Source: Neobacillus pocheonensis (GTDB lineage: Bacteria > Bacillota > Bacilli > Bacillales > Cytobacillaceae). Taken from it: a stretch of 64,000 nucleotides of DNA. Positions within the stretch are counted from its first letter, which is position 1, and each line of letters begins with the position of its first letter. Positions 44,457 through 54,865 of the stretch are shown piece by piece. The notes beneath the pieces were generated by a model. That model saw only the letters and a program-made list of their open reading frames with translations, had not been told where the DNA came from and ran no database searches. The translations under genes and the position numbers were made by a program. The stretch lies in NCBI GenBank assembly GCA_023702235.1, contig JAMQCR010000003.1, positions 830,501 through 894,500 on the forward strand, given 5' to 3'.

Positions 44457-45464
44457 ATGACAGTAAAAGTTGGAATTAATGGATTTGGACGTATCGGACG
44501 TAACGTATTCCGTGCGGCATTAAACAATAGCAATGTGGAAATCGTGGCAATTAATGACTTAACAGATGCAAATATGCTTGCGCATCTTTTAAAATACGAT
44601 ACAGTTCACGGAACTCTTTCTGAAGATGTTACCGTTGATGGTGAATACCTAGTTGTTGGCGGACAAAAAGTAAAGGTTATCGCTGAACGCGACCCTGCAC
44701 AACTTGGCTGGGGCGAACTTGGTGTAGAAGTAGTGGTCGAATCTACTGGCCGTTTCACAAAGCGTGAAGATGCTGCGAAACACCTTGAAGCAGGTGCTAA
44801 AAAAGTTATTATTTCAGCTCCAGCTTCTAACGAAGATATTACAATCGTAATGGGTGTTAACGAAGATAAATACGATGCAAATAACCACCATGTATTATCT
44901 AACGCTTCTTGTACAACAAACTGCCTTGCACCATTTGCAAAGGTATTAAATGATACATTCGGAATTAGACGCGGTATGATGACAACTGTTCACTCTTATA
45001 CAAATGACCAACAAATCCTTGATTTACCTCACAAGGACTACCGTCGTGCACGTGCAGCTGCTGAAAACATGATCCCTACATCTACTGGTGCAGCGAAAGC
45101 AGTTTCTCTAGTTTTACCAGAACTTAAAGGCAAATTAAATGGTATGGCAATGCGCGTTCCAACTCCAAACGTCTCTATTGTTGACTTAGTTGCTGAATTA
45201 GAAAAGAACGTTACTGTTGAAGAAATCAATGCAGCATTAAAAACAGCTGCAGAAGGTCCATTAAAAGGAATTTTAGCATACAGCGAACTTCCACTAGTTT
45301 CTAGTGATTACAATGGTGCTACTGTTTCTTCAACAATCGATGCATTATCAACAATGGTTCTTGAAGGTAATATGGTTAAAGTATTATCTTGGTATGATAA
45401 CGAAGTTGGTTACTCTAACCGCGTTGTTGACCTTGTTGACTACATCGCTTCAAAAGGTCTTTAA
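44457..45464 (+). CDS. gapA: Glyceraldehyde-3-phosphate dehydrogenase, glycolytic
   Basis: 335 residues. NAD-binding GINGFGRIGRNVFRAAL, catalytic Cys in SNASCTTNCLAP, His in VHSYTNDQ; NDLTD after strand 2 fits NAD specificity (GapA rather than GapB). It oxidises G3P to 1,3-bisphosphoglycerate. Codon use is strongly biased, as expected for a highly expressed gene. RBS AAAGGAGG. Confidence 0.97.
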   Translation: MTVKVGINGFGRIGRNVFRAALNNSNVEIVAINDLTDANMLAHLLKYDTVHGTLSEDVTVDGEYLVVGGQKVKVIAERDPAQLGWGELGVEVVVESTGRFTKREDAAKHLEAGAKKVIISAPASNEDITIVMGVNEDKYDANNHHVLSNASCTTNCLAPFAKVLNDTFGIRRGMMTTVHSYTNDQQILDLPHKDYRRARAAAENMIPTSTGAAKAVSLVLPELKGKLNGMAMRVPTPNVSIVDLVAELEKNVTVEEINAALKTAAEGPLKGILAYSELPLVSSDYNGATVSSTIDALSTMVLEGNMVKVLSWYDNEVGYSNRVVDLVDYIASKGL

Positions 45465-45492
45465 TCCTAACATTATCTATCATTGATTTCTA

Positions 45493-45522
45493 TTGGAATT
45501 TTGATCACAAGAAGTCTATAAT
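45493..45522 (+). promoter_or_regulatory. Candidate internal promoter before pgk
   Basis: TTGGAA, 18-bp spacer, consensus TATAAT. Its predicted start (near 45529) lies only about 12 bp before the hairpin at 45541. Confidence 0.5.
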
Positions 45523-45540
45523 GATAAAGGTATTTCAAAG

Positions 45541-45571
45541 GGGAGCGGGGAAGATTCCCCGCTCCCTTTTT
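45541..45571 (+). terminator. Terminator-like hairpin between gapA and pgk
   Basis: Perfect GC-rich stem GGGAGCGGGG / CCCCGCTCCC, extendable by AA/TT, followed by TTTTTAT. It probably lowers or stabilises transcript levels between gapA and the downstream glycolytic genes. Confidence 0.75.
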
Positions 45572-45607
45572 ATGTATCCGTAGCTTAACTAATAGGAGGC
45601 TCTTCGC

Positions 45608-46793
45608 ATGAACAAAAAGTCATTAAAAGATGTTGATGTTAAAGGGAAACGTGTTTTTTGCCGGGTTGATTTTAACGTGCCAATGCAGGATGGAAAAATT
45701 ACCGATGAAACTAGGATTCGTGCAGCACTACCAACCATTCAGTATTTAACAGACAACGGCGCGAAAGTCATTTTAGCAAGCCACTTTGGTCGCCCGAAAG
45801 GTAAGGTAGTCGAAGAAATGCGTTTGACTCCGGTTGGTGTCCGACTTTCCGAATTGCTTGGTAAAGAAGTGAAAAAGGCTGACGAAGGCCTATGGTGATT
45901 CTGTTAAGGCATTAATTGAAACCATGGTGGAAGGCGATGTGCTTCTTCTTGAAAACGTTCGTTTTTACCCTGGCGAAGAAAAAAATGATCCAGAACTAGC
46001 AAAAGCTTTTGCTGAACTTGCTGATGTTTATGTAAATGACGCATTTGGTGCGGCACATAGAGCACATGCTTCAACAGAAGGTATAGCACATAATCTTCCT
46101 GCAGTTGCTGGACTTTTAATGGAAAAAGAACTTGAAGTTCTGGGTAAAGCCCTTTCCAATCCGGAACGTCCTTTTACCGCTATTATCGGTGGAGCAAAAG
46201 TAAGGGATAAAATCGGTGTTATTGAAAATCTTTTGGAAAAGGTTGATAACCTAATCATTGGCGGTGGGTTGGCATATACCTTCGTCAAAGCACAAGGCCA
46301 CGAAATTGGGAAATCACTTCTTGAAGAAGACAAAATTGGTCTTGCAAAGGAATTCATGGATAAGGCGAAAGAAAAAGGCGTTAATTTTTACATGCCTGTT
46401 GATGCGGTAATTGCGGATGATTTCTCTGCTGATGCCAATTCAAAAGTGGTATCGATTGAAGAAATTCCTGCTGATTGGGAAGCACTTGATATCGGTCCAA
46501 AAACGGCTGAAATCTATCGTGATGTCATTTTAAAATCAAAATTAGTAATTTGGAACGGACCAATGGGTGTGTTTGAAATTGACAAATTTGCTGGTGGAAC
46601 AAAAGCAGTGGCAGAAGCACTTGCAGAAGCAGAAGGTACATATTCGGTTATTGGCGGCGGAGACTCTGCAGCGGCAGTAGAAAAGTTCAATTTAGCTGAT
46701 AAAATGAGCCATATATCCACTGGTGGAGGAGCATCGCTTGAATTTATGGAGGGAAAAGCACTGCCAGGTGTAGTTGCTTTGAACGATAAATAA
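45608..46793 (+). CDS. pgk: Phosphoglycerate kinase, one frameshift
   Basis: About 395 residues when corrected. CRVDFNVPMQDGKITDETRI, the LASHFGRPKGK substrate loop, ENVRFYPGEEKND, GGAKVRDKIGVI and the nucleotide-binding GGGDSAAAVE / STGGGASLEF. It makes ATP from 1,3-bisphosphoglycerate. At 45886-45890 GAAGGCCTAT has one extra G; GAAGCCTAT gives KADEAYGDSVKAL. The gene is essential for glycolysis, so the break is most likely an error. Confidence 0.95.
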
Positions 46794-46823
46794 TTACGAT
46801 CAACAAAAGAAAGGATGTGCCTC

Positions 46824-47585
46824 ATGCGTAAACCAATCATTGCAGGGAACTGGAAAATGAACAAAACACTTTCAGAAGCGAAAAGCTTTGCAGAAGAAGT
46901 AAAAAATCTTGTTCCTGCTCAAGAAAAAATGGAATCTGTCATTTGTGCGCCCGCATTATTTTTGCAAAGCCTAGTAGAAACAGTGAAAGGCAGCGATGTG
47001 AAAATTGGCGCTCAAAATATCCATTTTGAAGAAAGTGGAGCCTTTACTGGTGAAATCAGCCCGAATGCTCTAGCGGACCTAGGTGTACAGTATGTCATCA
47101 TTGGCCATTCGGAACGTCGTGAAATGTTCAATGAAACAGATGAATCAGTAAACAAAAAGACGCTTGCAGCGTTTAAATACAATCTAACTCCAATTGTTTG
47201 TTGTGGAGAAACACTTGAACAACGTGAAAATGGCGAAACGATGAATCTTGTCGGTTCCCAAATCAAGGCAGCACTCACAGGATTAACAGACGATCAAGTA
47301 AAACAAACAGTCATTGCTTATGAGCCAATTTGGGCAATTGGAACTGGTAAATCTTCCACAGCACAAGATGCAAATGAAGTGTGTGCCCATATTCGTGAGG
47401 TTGTCGCGCAACAATTCTCATTAGAAATCGCAAATGCAGTAAGAATTCAATACGGTGGAAGTGTAAAACCTGGTAATATCAAAGAATATATGGCGCAGCC
47501 GGACATTGATGGTGCATTAGTAGGCGGAGCAAGCCTTGAAGCACAATCATTCTTGCAACTTTTGGAGGCAGGACAGTATGAGTAA
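46824..47585 (+). CDS. tpiA: Triosephosphate isomerase
   Basis: 253 residues. RKPIIAGNWKMNK (Lys), VIIGHSERR (His), catalytic Glu in VIAYEPIWAIGTG, and GGSVKPGN / GALVGGASL phosphate loops. It interconverts DHAP and G3P. ATG 46824 is preferred over 46815, which overlaps the AAAGGATG ribosome binding site. Overlaps gpmI by 8 bp. Frame intact. Confidence 0.97.
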   Translation: MRKPIIAGNWKMNKTLSEAKSFAEEVKNLVPAQEKMESVICAPALFLQSLVETVKGSDVKIGAQNIHFEESGAFTGEISPNALADLGVQYVIIGHSERREMFNETDESVNKKTLAAFKYNLTPIVCCGETLEQRENGETMNLVGSQIKAALTGLTDDQVKQTVIAYEPIWAIGTGKSSTAQDANEVCAHIREVVAQQFSLEIANAVRIQYGGSVKPGNIKEYMAQPDIDGALVGGASLEAQSFLQLLEAGQYE

Positions 47586-49105
47586 GTCACCAGTCGCCTT
47601 AATCATCCTCGATGGTTTCGGTTGTCGAAGCGAACACAAAGGAAATGCGGTCTACCATGCGAAAAAACCTAATTTTGATCGTTTTTGGGACACCTATCCA
47701 CATTCTCATTTAACCGCTTCTGGTGAGGCTGTTGGCCTTCCTGAAGGTCAAATGGGAAACTCTGAAGTTGGACATTTGAATATCGGCGCCGGCCGAATTG
47801 TTTACCAAAGCTTAACTCGCGTAAATATTGCCATCCGTGAAGGTGAATTTGAAAAAAATGAAACGTTTACGGCAGCAATGGAACACGTAAAGAAAAAGGG
47901 AACAAATCTTCATTTATTCGGTTTACTTTCAGACGGCGGGGTTCACAGTCATATTAACCATATGTTTGCCTTGTTGAAGCTTGCGAAAGATGAAGGTGTT
48001 GAAAAAGTATATATCCATGCTTTCCTTGATGGCCGTGATGTTGGACCGAAAACAGCAGCAACATATATTCAGCAGACACTGGATAAAATGAAGGAGTACG
48101 GCGTAGGGGAATTTGCAACCATTTCAGGTCGATATTATTCGATGGACCGGGACAAGCGCTGGGAGCGGGTTGAAAAATCCTACCGGGCAATGGTTAATGG
48201 TGAAGGCCTGCGTACACCAATCCATTAGAGGTTGTGAAAGACTCCTATCAACATGGAATTTATGATGAGTTCGTTATTCCATCTGTGATTACGAAGGAAG
48301 ATGGTCAGCCTGTAGCAACGATTCAGGATGATGATGCTGTAATTTTTTACAACTTCAGACCAGACCGGGCGATTCAAATTTCCAATACGTTCACCAATGA
48401 AGATTTCCGCGCTTTTGATCGGCGAAGCATCCGAAGAATTTATTTTTTGTTTGTTTAACACACTTTAGTGAATCCGTTGATGGCTATGTTGCTTTTAAAC
48501 CATCGAACTTGGATAATACCATCGGAGAAGTGTTTGCACAAAATGGCTTAAAACAGCTTAGAATTGCCGAAACAGAAAAATATCCGCATGTAACGTTCTT
48601 TATGAGTGGTGGTCGCGAAGAAAAATTCCCTGGAGAAGAACGGATTTTAATTAACTCTCCTAAGGTAGCTACTTATGACCTTCAGCCTGAAATGAGTGCT
48701 TATGAAGTGACGGACGCGTTACTTAAAGAAATTCAAGCTGATAAATTTGATGCGATTCTTTTAAACTTTGCAAACCCAGACATGGTTGGCCATTCTGGTA
48801 TGCTCGAACCAACTATCAAAGCAATTGAAACCGTTGATGAGTGCTTAGGAAAAATCGTTGATTTGATTATTGAAAAAGGCGGCAAAGTGATTATAACCGC
48901 TGACCACGGGAATGCGGATGAAGTGGTGACGCTTGAAGGCGAGCCAATGACCGCCCATACCACTAATCCAGTGCCGGTTATTATTACAAAGCCAGGTGTA
49001 GAATTGCGTGATAATGGAATCCTTGGTGATTTAGCTCCAACGATGTTAGATCTTTTAAATGTACAAAAACCAGCCGAAATGACTGGAACTTCATTAATAA
49101 AATAA
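47578..49105 (+). CDS. gpmI: 2,3-bisphosphoglycerate-independent phosphoglycerate mutase, two frameshifts
   Basis: About 511 residues when corrected; Mn-dependent alkaline-phosphatase fold. ALIILDGFG (metal), phosphoserine region MGNSEVGHLNIGAGRIVYQ, HLFGLLSDGGVHSHI, GRYYSMDRDKRWER, NFANPDMVGHSG and ITADHGNADEV are all present, so every catalytic block survives. Breaks: 48204-48208 (GAAGGCCTGCG lacks one G; GGGCC gives GEGPAYTNPLEVV) and 48419-48428 (GATCGGCGAAGCAT, bases missing around RGEKHP). It converts 3PG to 2PG. Confidence 0.94.
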
Positions 49106-49129
49106 ATTGAAATTTAAGGAGAGATACAA

Positions 49130-50428
49130 ATGCCATTTATTGTTGATGTATATGCACGTGAAGTATTAGATTCCCGCGGTAACCCTACAGTTGAAGTTGA
49201 AGTTTTCACAGAATCAGGCGCATTCGGACGCGCATTAGTTCCAAGTGGTGCTTCTACAGGTGAATATGAAGCAGTAGAGCTTCGTGACGGTGACAAAGAA
49301 CGTTACTTAGGCAAAGGTGTTCTAAAAGCAGTTGAAAATGTAAACGAAATTATCGCTCCTTTTCTTGTTGGTGAAGAATTCAGCGTTCTTGACCAAGTTG
49401 GAATAGATAATGCATTGATTGAATTAGACGGAACAGAAAATAAAGGTAAATTAGGTGCTAACGCGATCCTTGGTGTTTCGATGGCGGCTGCACATGCTGC
49501 TGCAGATTATCTAGATGTACCTTTATATCAATACCTTGGCGGCTTCAATTCTAAACAGCTTCCAGTTCCAATGATGAACATCGTTAACGGTGGAGAACAT
49601 GCTGATAACAACGTTGACATTCAAGAATTCATGGTAATGCCTGTTGGTGCGCCAAGCTTTAAAGAAGCACTTCGTATGGGTGCGGAAATTTTCCACAACT
49701 TAAAAGCAGTTCTAAAAAGCAAAGGTCTTAATACTGCAGTTGGCGATGAAGGCGGCTTTGCTCCAAACTTAGGCTCAAATGAAGAAGCACTTCAAACAAT
49801 CGTTGAAGCAATCGAAAAAGCTGGCTACAAGCCAGGTGAAGAAGTAATGTTAGCAATGGATGCTGCATCTTCAGAATTCTACAACAAAGAAGATGGAAAA
49901 TACCATCTTTCAGGCGAAGGTGTCGTAAAGACTTCTGCTGAAATGGTTGATTGGTATGAGCAGCTTGCATCTAAATACCCAATCATCTCAATTGAAGATG
50001 GTCTAGACGAAAACGACTGGGAAGGCCACAAGCTATTAACTGAACGCCTTGGTAAAAAAGTTCAATTAGTTGGTGATGATTTGTTTGTTACTAACACGAA
50101 AAAGCTTGCTGAAGGGATCGAAAAAGGTATTGGCAACTCGATCTTGATCAAAGTTAACCAAATTGGTACTCTTACTGAAACATTTGATGCCATTGAAATG
50201 GCTAAACGCGCTGGCTACACAGCGGTTATTTCCCACCGTTCTGGTGAAACGGAAGACAGCACAATTGCTGATATCGCAGTGGCAACAAACGCTGGTCAAA
50301 TCAAAACAGGTGCACCATCCCGTACTGACCGTATCGCAAAATACAACCAATTGCTTCGCATTGAAGATCAATTAGGTGAAACAGCTAAGTTCAACGGAAT
50401 TAAATCATTCTATAACTTGAGCAAATAA
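49130..50428 (+). CDS. eno: Enolase
   Basis: 432 residues. VDVYAREVLDSRGNPTVEVEV, SGASTGEYEAVELRDGD, GDEGGFAPN, Mg ligand segments MLAMDAA, SIEDGLDENDWEG and LVGDDLFVTN, and SHRSGETEDSTIAD. It dehydrates 2PG to PEP; also part of the RNA degradosome-like complex in Bacillus. Last gene of the glycolytic operon. RBS AAGGAGAG. Frame intact. Confidence 0.97.
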   Translation: MPFIVDVYAREVLDSRGNPTVEVEVFTESGAFGRALVPSGASTGEYEAVELRDGDKERYLGKGVLKAVENVNEIIAPFLVGEEFSVLDQVGIDNALIELDGTENKGKLGANAILGVSMAAAHAAADYLDVPLYQYLGGFNSKQLPVPMMNIVNGGEHADNNVDIQEFMVMPVGAPSFKEALRMGAEIFHNLKAVLKSKGLNTAVGDEGGFAPNLGSNEEALQTIVEAIEKAGYKPGEEVMLAMDAASSEFYNKEDGKYHLSGEGVVKTSAEMVDWYEQLASKYPIISIEDGLDENDWEGHKLLTERLGKKVQLVGDDLFVTNTKKLAEGIEKGIGNSILIKVNQIGTLTETFDAIEMAKRAGYTAVISHRSGETEDSTIADIAVATNAGQIKTGAPSRTDRIAKYNQLLRIEDQLGETAKFNGIKSFYNLSK

Positions 50429-50435
50429 TTAATAG

Positions 50436-50466
50436 AAGGCACTCATTTTTTGATGAGTGCCTTTTT
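50436..50466 (+). terminator. Rho-independent terminator of the glycolytic operon
   Basis: Perfect AAGGCACTCAT / ATGAGTGCCTT stem, TTTTTG loop, T run after. Confidence 0.9.
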
Positions 50467-50609
50467 AGCTTTTAAAGACATATGAATTGTAAATTTTTTA
50501 TTTTTCATCGACCTCTTAAAGGCTGTCACAATAACGACTATTGTTAAAAGGGAATTTATATGGTAAATTAAGAATACTGTGATATGTTCGTCTACAGGAG
50601 GTGGCTTTC

Positions 50610-50843
50610 ATGCATACATTAGTTGTCGTATTATTAGTTGTTGTAAGTATTGGACTTATTGGAGTTGTCTTACTTCAATCAGGTAAAAGCGCTGGATTAT
50701 CTGGTGCCATTTCGGGTGGTGCCGAGTCTCTTTTTGGGAAGCAAAAAGCAAGAGGAATTGATTTGATTCTTCATCGTATTACGGTCGTTTTGTCGGTATT
50801 GTTCTTTGTTCTTGCCATCGCTGTTACTTACTTCAAAATCTAA
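50610..50843 (+). CDS. secG: Preprotein translocase subunit SecG
   Basis: 77 residues with two TM helices and the central amphipathic loop LLQSGKSAGLSGAISGGAESLFG typical of SecG. It assists SecYEG translocation. ATG 50610 follows AGGAGGTGG; an in-frame GTG 50601 lies inside that site. Position between eno and est-rnr matches B. subtilis. Confidence 0.95.
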   Translation: MHTLVVVLLVVVSIGLIGVVLLQSGKSAGLSGAISGGAESLFGKQKARGIDLILHRITVVLSVLFFVLAIAVTYFKI

Positions 50844-50855
50844 TAAATAATCTTC

Positions 50856-50881
50856 AAACCTGGCTGCTGGCGGGTTTTTTT
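50856..50881 (+). terminator. Probable terminator after secG
   Basis: AAACCTGGC / GGCGGGTTT (imperfect) followed by seven T. Confidence 0.5.
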
Positions 50882-51045
50882 GTTGATGAAAAGGAATTTG
50901 TAAATAAGTGCCCCAAATTTGTTACTATCCGCTTTAAGGACTAAACTTCTCCTCCTCGTAAGCCTTATTTCTGGAATGTTCACCCCCGCATTGCTTAAAC
51001 TAAGAGAAGTTAACCCGAATTTATAGATTTAAAGGAGTTTTTAAC

Positions 51046-51789
51046 ATGAAAGTTACGTTACCTAAGCCATTTACTTTTGAAGGAGGAAGCCGCGCCGTTC
51101 TTCTGTTACATGGATTTACCGGCAATTCAGCAGATGTCCGGATGATTGGCCGCTTTCTTGAAAAGAAAGGCTATACATGCCACGCCCCACACTATAAAGG
51201 TCATGGCGTCCCACCTGAAGAACTTGTCACTACAGGACCAAAAGATTGGTGGCAGGATGTAATAAATGGATACGAATTTTTAAAAAATAAAGGTCATGCA
51301 GAAATTGCGGTAGCAGGACTTTCCCTTGGCGGCGTATTTTCCTTGAAATTGGGTTACACTGTACCTATAAAAGGTATTATACCGATGTGTGCGCCTATGC
51401 ATATTAAAAGTGAAGAAGTAATGTACCAAGGTATTCTTGAGTATGCCCGCGAATTTAAAATACGAGAAGGAAAAACAGAAGATCAAATCGAAATGGAAAT
51501 GAACGAGTTTAAAAAAACACCGATGAACACTTTGAAGGCTCTTCAGGAGTTAATTGCTGACGTTCGTGATCATATTGACATGATTTATGCTCCAACCTTT
51601 GTGGTACAGGGCCACGATAAAATGATTAACACAGAGAGTGCCACTATCATTTACAATGAAGTGGAGTCAGATGTGAAAAAAATCAAATGGTACGAAGAAT
51701 CAGGCCATGTGATCACACTTGATAAAGAGCGGGAACAGCTTCATGAAGATATTTATGCCTTTTTAGAAAAATTAAATTGGAACGATTAA
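51046..51789 (+). CDS. est: Carboxylesterase (Est30/YvaK type)
   Basis: 247 residues, alpha/beta hydrolase: oxyanion LLHGFTGNSADVR, nucleophile elbow GLSLGG, acid Asp in QGHDKMIN and catalytic His in SGHVITLD. It matches the thermostable Est30 carboxylesterase encoded before rnr in bacilli; natural substrate unclear. RBS AAGGAG, 27 bp before rnr's start region. Frame intact. Confidence 0.93.
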   Translation: MKVTLPKPFTFEGGSRAVLLLHGFTGNSADVRMIGRFLEKKGYTCHAPHYKGHGVPPEELVTTGPKDWWQDVINGYEFLKNKGHAEIAVAGLSLGGVFSLKLGYTVPIKGIIPMCAPMHIKSEEVMYQGILEYAREFKIREGKTEDQIEMEMNEFKKTPMNTLKALQELIADVRDHIDMIYAPTFVVQGHDKMINTESATIIYNEVESDVKKIKWYEESGHVITLDKEREQLHEDIYAFLEKLNWND

Positions 51790-51816
51790 AAAGCACCCAC
51801 AAAGGAGGGATTTTGC

Positions 51817-54161
51817 TTGGAAGATAATATTCAAAAGCATGTAGACAGGCTTTTGCAATATATGAAGGATGAGGCATACAAACCATTAACGGTTCAGGAG
51901 CTAGAAACAGCCTTCGGTATTCAAGATTCGAGTGACTTTAAGGAATTTGTTAAAGCGCTTGTTCAAATGGAAGAGAAAGGGTTGATCGTCCGGACCCGCA
52001 GCAACCGCTATGGTTTGCCACAAAAAATGAATTTAATAAGAGGAAAACTGATAGGACATGCAAAAGGATTTGCGTTTGTCGTACCCGATGAACCAGGGAT
52101 GGATGATATTTTTATTCCGCCAAATGAAACAAATACGGCCATGCATGGTGATACCGTTTTAGCCCGTATTTCTTCAGAAACCTCAGGGCAGCGCCGTGAA
52201 GGAAGCATCATCCGAATCCTGGAGCGGGGCATCCAGCAAATGGTCGGAACGTATGTAGAAAGCAAGAGTTTTGGATTTGTGATTCCCGATGATAAAAAGT
52301 TTGCTAGTGATATTTTTATCCCAAAAATGGCTTCCAAAGGAGCAGTTGAAGGACACAAAGTTGTTGTTAAACTGATCACCTATCCAGAAGGCCGTAAAAG
52401 TGCTGAGGGTGAAGTCATTGAGATTCTCGGACACAAAAATGACCCAGGAGTGGATATTCTTTCTGTCATACATAAGCACGGATTGCCGATGGCCTTTTCC
52501 TGATGACGTACTGAAGCAGGCAATTGATACACCTGATACGATTGACGAGAGTGAATTGGCGAATCGCCGCGATCTTCGGAATGAAACGATTGTCACGATT
52601 GACGGCGCTGATGCCAAAGATCTTGATGATGCCGTAACGGTAACAAAGCTTGAAAATGGCAACTATAAGCTTGGCGTTCATATTGCCGATGTTAGCTATT
52701 ATGTAAAAGAAGGAACGCCAATTGATCTGGAAGCAGAGGAACGTGCAACAAGCGTCTATTTAGTGGACAGGGTTATTCCGATGATTCCACATCGTTTATC
52801 GAATGGGATTTGTTCCTTGAATCCTAAAGTAGACCGGTTAGTACTTTCTTGTAATATGGAAATATCACCTGAAGGTCAAGTGGTCAACCATGAGATTTTT
52901 CAAAGTGTGATTAAAACAACTGAGCGGATGACCTATCATGATGTGAATCGAATTCTAGTTGATCATGATGAGGAAACAGAAGCTAGGTATGAGGCGCTAG
53001 TACCAATGTTTGAATTGATGGAAGAGCTCGCAACAGTTTTGCGTAATAAACGGATGAAGCGTGGCGCCATTGATTTCGATTTTAAAGAATCGAAGGTACT
53101 TGTAGATGATGAAGGAAAACCAACAGATGTCGTTGTTCGCGAACGTTCGGTAGCGGAGCGATTAATCGAAGAATTTATGCTTGCGGCAATGAAACGGTTG
53201 CAGAGCATTTTCACTGGATGGATGTTCCGTTTATATACCGAATACATGAAGATCCAAAAGAGGATAAGCTAAGAAAGTTTTTCGAGTTTATTACGAACTT
53301 TGGTTATATCGTGAAAGGAACGGCAAATGATGTGCATCCAAGAGCGCTTCAGGAAATTATCGAGGAAGTTCAAGGAAAGCCAGAAGAAATGGTGATATCA
53401 ACTGTGATGCTGCGTTCGATGCAGCAGGCAAAATATGATCCGGAAAGCTTAGGTCACTTTGGACTTTCAACAGAATTTTATACCCATTTTACTTCACCCA
53501 TTCGCCGGTACCCGGATACGATTGTTCATCGTTTGATTCGAACCTATTTAATAGAAGGAAAACTCGATGAAACGACACGGGAAAAATGGAATGCCCGCCT
53601 TCCAGAGATTGCTCAGCATTCATCAAAAATGGAGCGCCGATCTGTTGATGCGGAGCGCGAAACAGATGAGTTGAAAAAAGCAGAATACATGGAGGATAAA
53701 ATTGGGGTTGAGTATGATGGGATCATCAGCTCGGTAACCAATTTTGGGATGTTCGTCGAGCTTCCGAATACGATTGAAGGCTTGTTCATGTTAGCTACAT
53801 GACCGATGATTATTATCGCTTTGACGAACGCCATTTTGCGATGATTGGCGAACGGACAGGAAATGTGTTCCGAATTGGCGATGAAATTACCGTTCGAGTG
53901 GTGAAGGTCAATAAAGAAGAACGCTCCATTGATTTTGAAATCGTCGGTATGAAGGGAACGCGGAGAGAGCGAACCGAGGCACCGAAGGTATTTAAAACAG
54001 GCAGTGATACGAATAAACCTCGCCGGAACAAACAGCAAGGGGACCGTAATAAAAAGTCTGAAACGACCGGACAAGGTCAGGGGGACAAATCGAAAAAGAA
54101 AAGAAAGTTTTACGAAAATGTTCCTATTGCAAAAAGTACGAAAAAGAAAAAGAGAAGATAG
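51817..54161 (+). CDS. rnr: Ribonuclease R, three frameshifts
   Basis: About 780 residues when corrected. N-terminal helix-turn-helix, two cold-shock domains (LIGHAKGFAFVVPDEPGMDD, YVESKSFGFVIPDD), RNB catalytic domain (TIDGADAKDLDDAVTV with Mg-binding Asp, HFTSPIRRYPDTIVHR), S1 domain (YDGIISSVTNFGMFVELPN) and a Lys/Arg-rich tail. A 3'-5' exonuclease that degrades structured RNA and cooperates with SmpB-tmRNA (adjacent). Breaks: 52491-52500 (GGCCTTTTCC, one extra T), 53184-53190 (GCGGCAATGAA, one A missing), 53779-53785 (GGCTTGTTC, one G missing). TTG 51817 is the start after AAAGGAGGG. Confidence 0.94.
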
Positions 54162-54248
54162 TCTCGGAGAGGGCCTTCCAAAAGGCTCTCTTTCAATTGT
54201 AGAACCTTGTGAATTCTGCTACAATTAAGCAATAAATGAGGTGAGAAA

Positions 54249-54716
54249 ATGCCAAAAGGTGAAGGGAAAGTTGTCGCCCAAAATAAAAAAGCTTACCATG
54301 ATTTCTTTATTGAAGAAACATATGAAGCTGGAATTGTTTTGCAGGGAACAGAAATCAAATCCATTCGTGCGGGCAAAGTCAATTTAAAAGATTCCTATGC
54401 GAGAATCCAAAATGGCGAAGCACTTTTATACAGTATGCATATTAGTCCATATGAGCAAGGGAATCGCTATAACCATGACCCATTAAGAACGCGTAAGCTT
54501 TTGCTTCATAAACGTGAAATCAGTAAGCTTATCGGTGAAACAAAAGAAGCAGGATACGCACTTGTTCCATTAAAGCTATATTTGAAAAATGGTTTTTGTA
54601 AGGTTCTAGTTGGGCTAGCAAAAGGTAAGAAGAATTACGATAAGCGGGAATCCTTGAAACAGAAAGAAGCAAAGCGTGAAATTGAACGAGCCTTCCGCGA
54701 TCGTCAAAAAATGTAA
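54249..54716 (+). CDS. smpB: SsrA-binding protein SmpB
   Basis: 155 residues, OB fold: NKKAYHDFFIEETYEAGIVL, LQGTEIKSIRAGKVNLKDSY, HISPYEQGNRYNHDPLRTRKLLLH and the basic C-terminal tail (KREIERAFRDRQKM) that enters the decoding centre. It delivers tmRNA to stalled ribosomes. The ssrA gene follows at 54866. Frame intact. Confidence 0.97.
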   Translation: MPKGEGKVVAQNKKAYHDFFIEETYEAGIVLQGTEIKSIRAGKVNLKDSYARIQNGEALLYSMHISPYEQGNRYNHDPLRTRKLLLHKREISKLIGETKEAGYALVPLKLYLKNGFCKVLVGLAKGKKNYDKRESLKQKEAKREIERAFRDRQKM

Positions 54717-54733
54717 CTTACAAATACTTACAA

Positions 54734-54761
54734 TTGAATTTTTCGCTCAGTGTGTTATAAT
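54734..54761 (+). promoter_or_regulatory. Promoter of ssrA
   Basis: TTGAAT, 16-bp spacer, consensus TATAAT; start expected near 54768, about 98 nt before the mature 5' end, so the precursor must be processed. Confidence 0.7.
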
Positions 54762-54865
54762 AAGTTTGTCGCCAAGAAGCGGCAAGAAACTTTTGCTCTA
54801 ACTTATGTTGAGCACCCGAACGTCTTAGCTTGAATCTTTAACTAGATTTCAGCTCATTTTATAAT

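Noticed and set aside
45608..54161. Reading the broken pgk, gpmI and rnr as pseudogenes or programmed frameshifts
   Set aside because: All catalytic motifs survive in the alternate frames, the genes are essential or core, breaks share a GGC context, and no slippery heptamer with a downstream structure is present at the sites.
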